Positions 11,758 through 11,778 of a stretch of 11,778 nt of DNA are shown here, one piece after another (positions within the stretch are counted from its first letter, which is position 1; every line of letters begins with the position of its first letter). The stretch comes from Gammaproteobacteria bacterium (lineage in GTDB: Bacteria > Pseudomonadota > Gammaproteobacteria > S144-34). The notes under the pieces were generated by a model. It saw only the letters and a program-made list of their open reading frames with translations, had not been told where the DNA came from and did no database searches. Both the position numbers and the translations under genes were made by a program. The stretch covers positions 1-11,778 of the forward strand of contig WGBS01000326.1 of the NCBI GenBank assembly GCA_015494165.1, in the 5' to 3' direction.

Positions 11758-11778
11758 TCACCACGACGGTGCGGGTCG

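Overview
The window is very GC-rich chromosomal DNA. The right-hand flagellar cluster (flgA, flgM, flgN and a YcgR-type PilZ gene, with a textbook sigma-28 promoter) points to a motile proteobacterium, most likely a high-GC gammaproteobacterium. The species cannot be fixed from the sequence alone.

Left part (1-9440, plus strand): the 3' end of a gene with a fibronectin-like domain overlaps an ECF sigma factor gene. A membrane anti-sigma factor follows, and its stop overlaps the start of a secreted subtilisin-like (S8) protease. Four exported proteins that I cannot assign to characterised families come next: a small four-cysteine protein, an Arg/Pro-rich protein with four long tandem repeats, a protein with an Ig/IPT-like domain and a C-terminal beta-rich domain, and a charge-segregated protein with YD-like strands and a long Asp/Ser/Gly tail. 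A strong terminator closes the block.

The main discovery is a shared promoter-like element, TGAACC-N16-CGAC. It occurs three times with identical spacing, always between genes: before the anti-sigma gene (1011-1036), the IPT-like gene (5614-5639) and the YD-like/acidic gene (7512-7537). TGAACC occurs only four times on the plus strand, and three of those have CGAC at exactly this spacing. This looks like the target of the encoded ECF factor. If so, the block is one self-contained regulon for an exported system: sigma factor, anti-sigma factor, protease and secreted structural-looking proteins. The periplasmic part of the anti-sigma factor resembles the protease's own propeptide-like region, which suggests the free protease could be the signal the circuit senses.

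Middle (9440-9760): three tandem 11-bp AT-rich repeats lie just beyond the 3' end of a tRNA-Arg(CCU) gene. A tRNA-Ala(CGC) gene with a likely sigma-70 promoter lies upstream of it. Both tRNAs are on the minus strand and encode CCA.

Right part (9788-11778, minus strand): flgM, flgN and the PilZ gene form a tight operon behind a sigma-28 (FliA) promoter. The 3' part of flgA lies upstream, and its reading frame is closed by a stop codon about 20 bases before the window edge.
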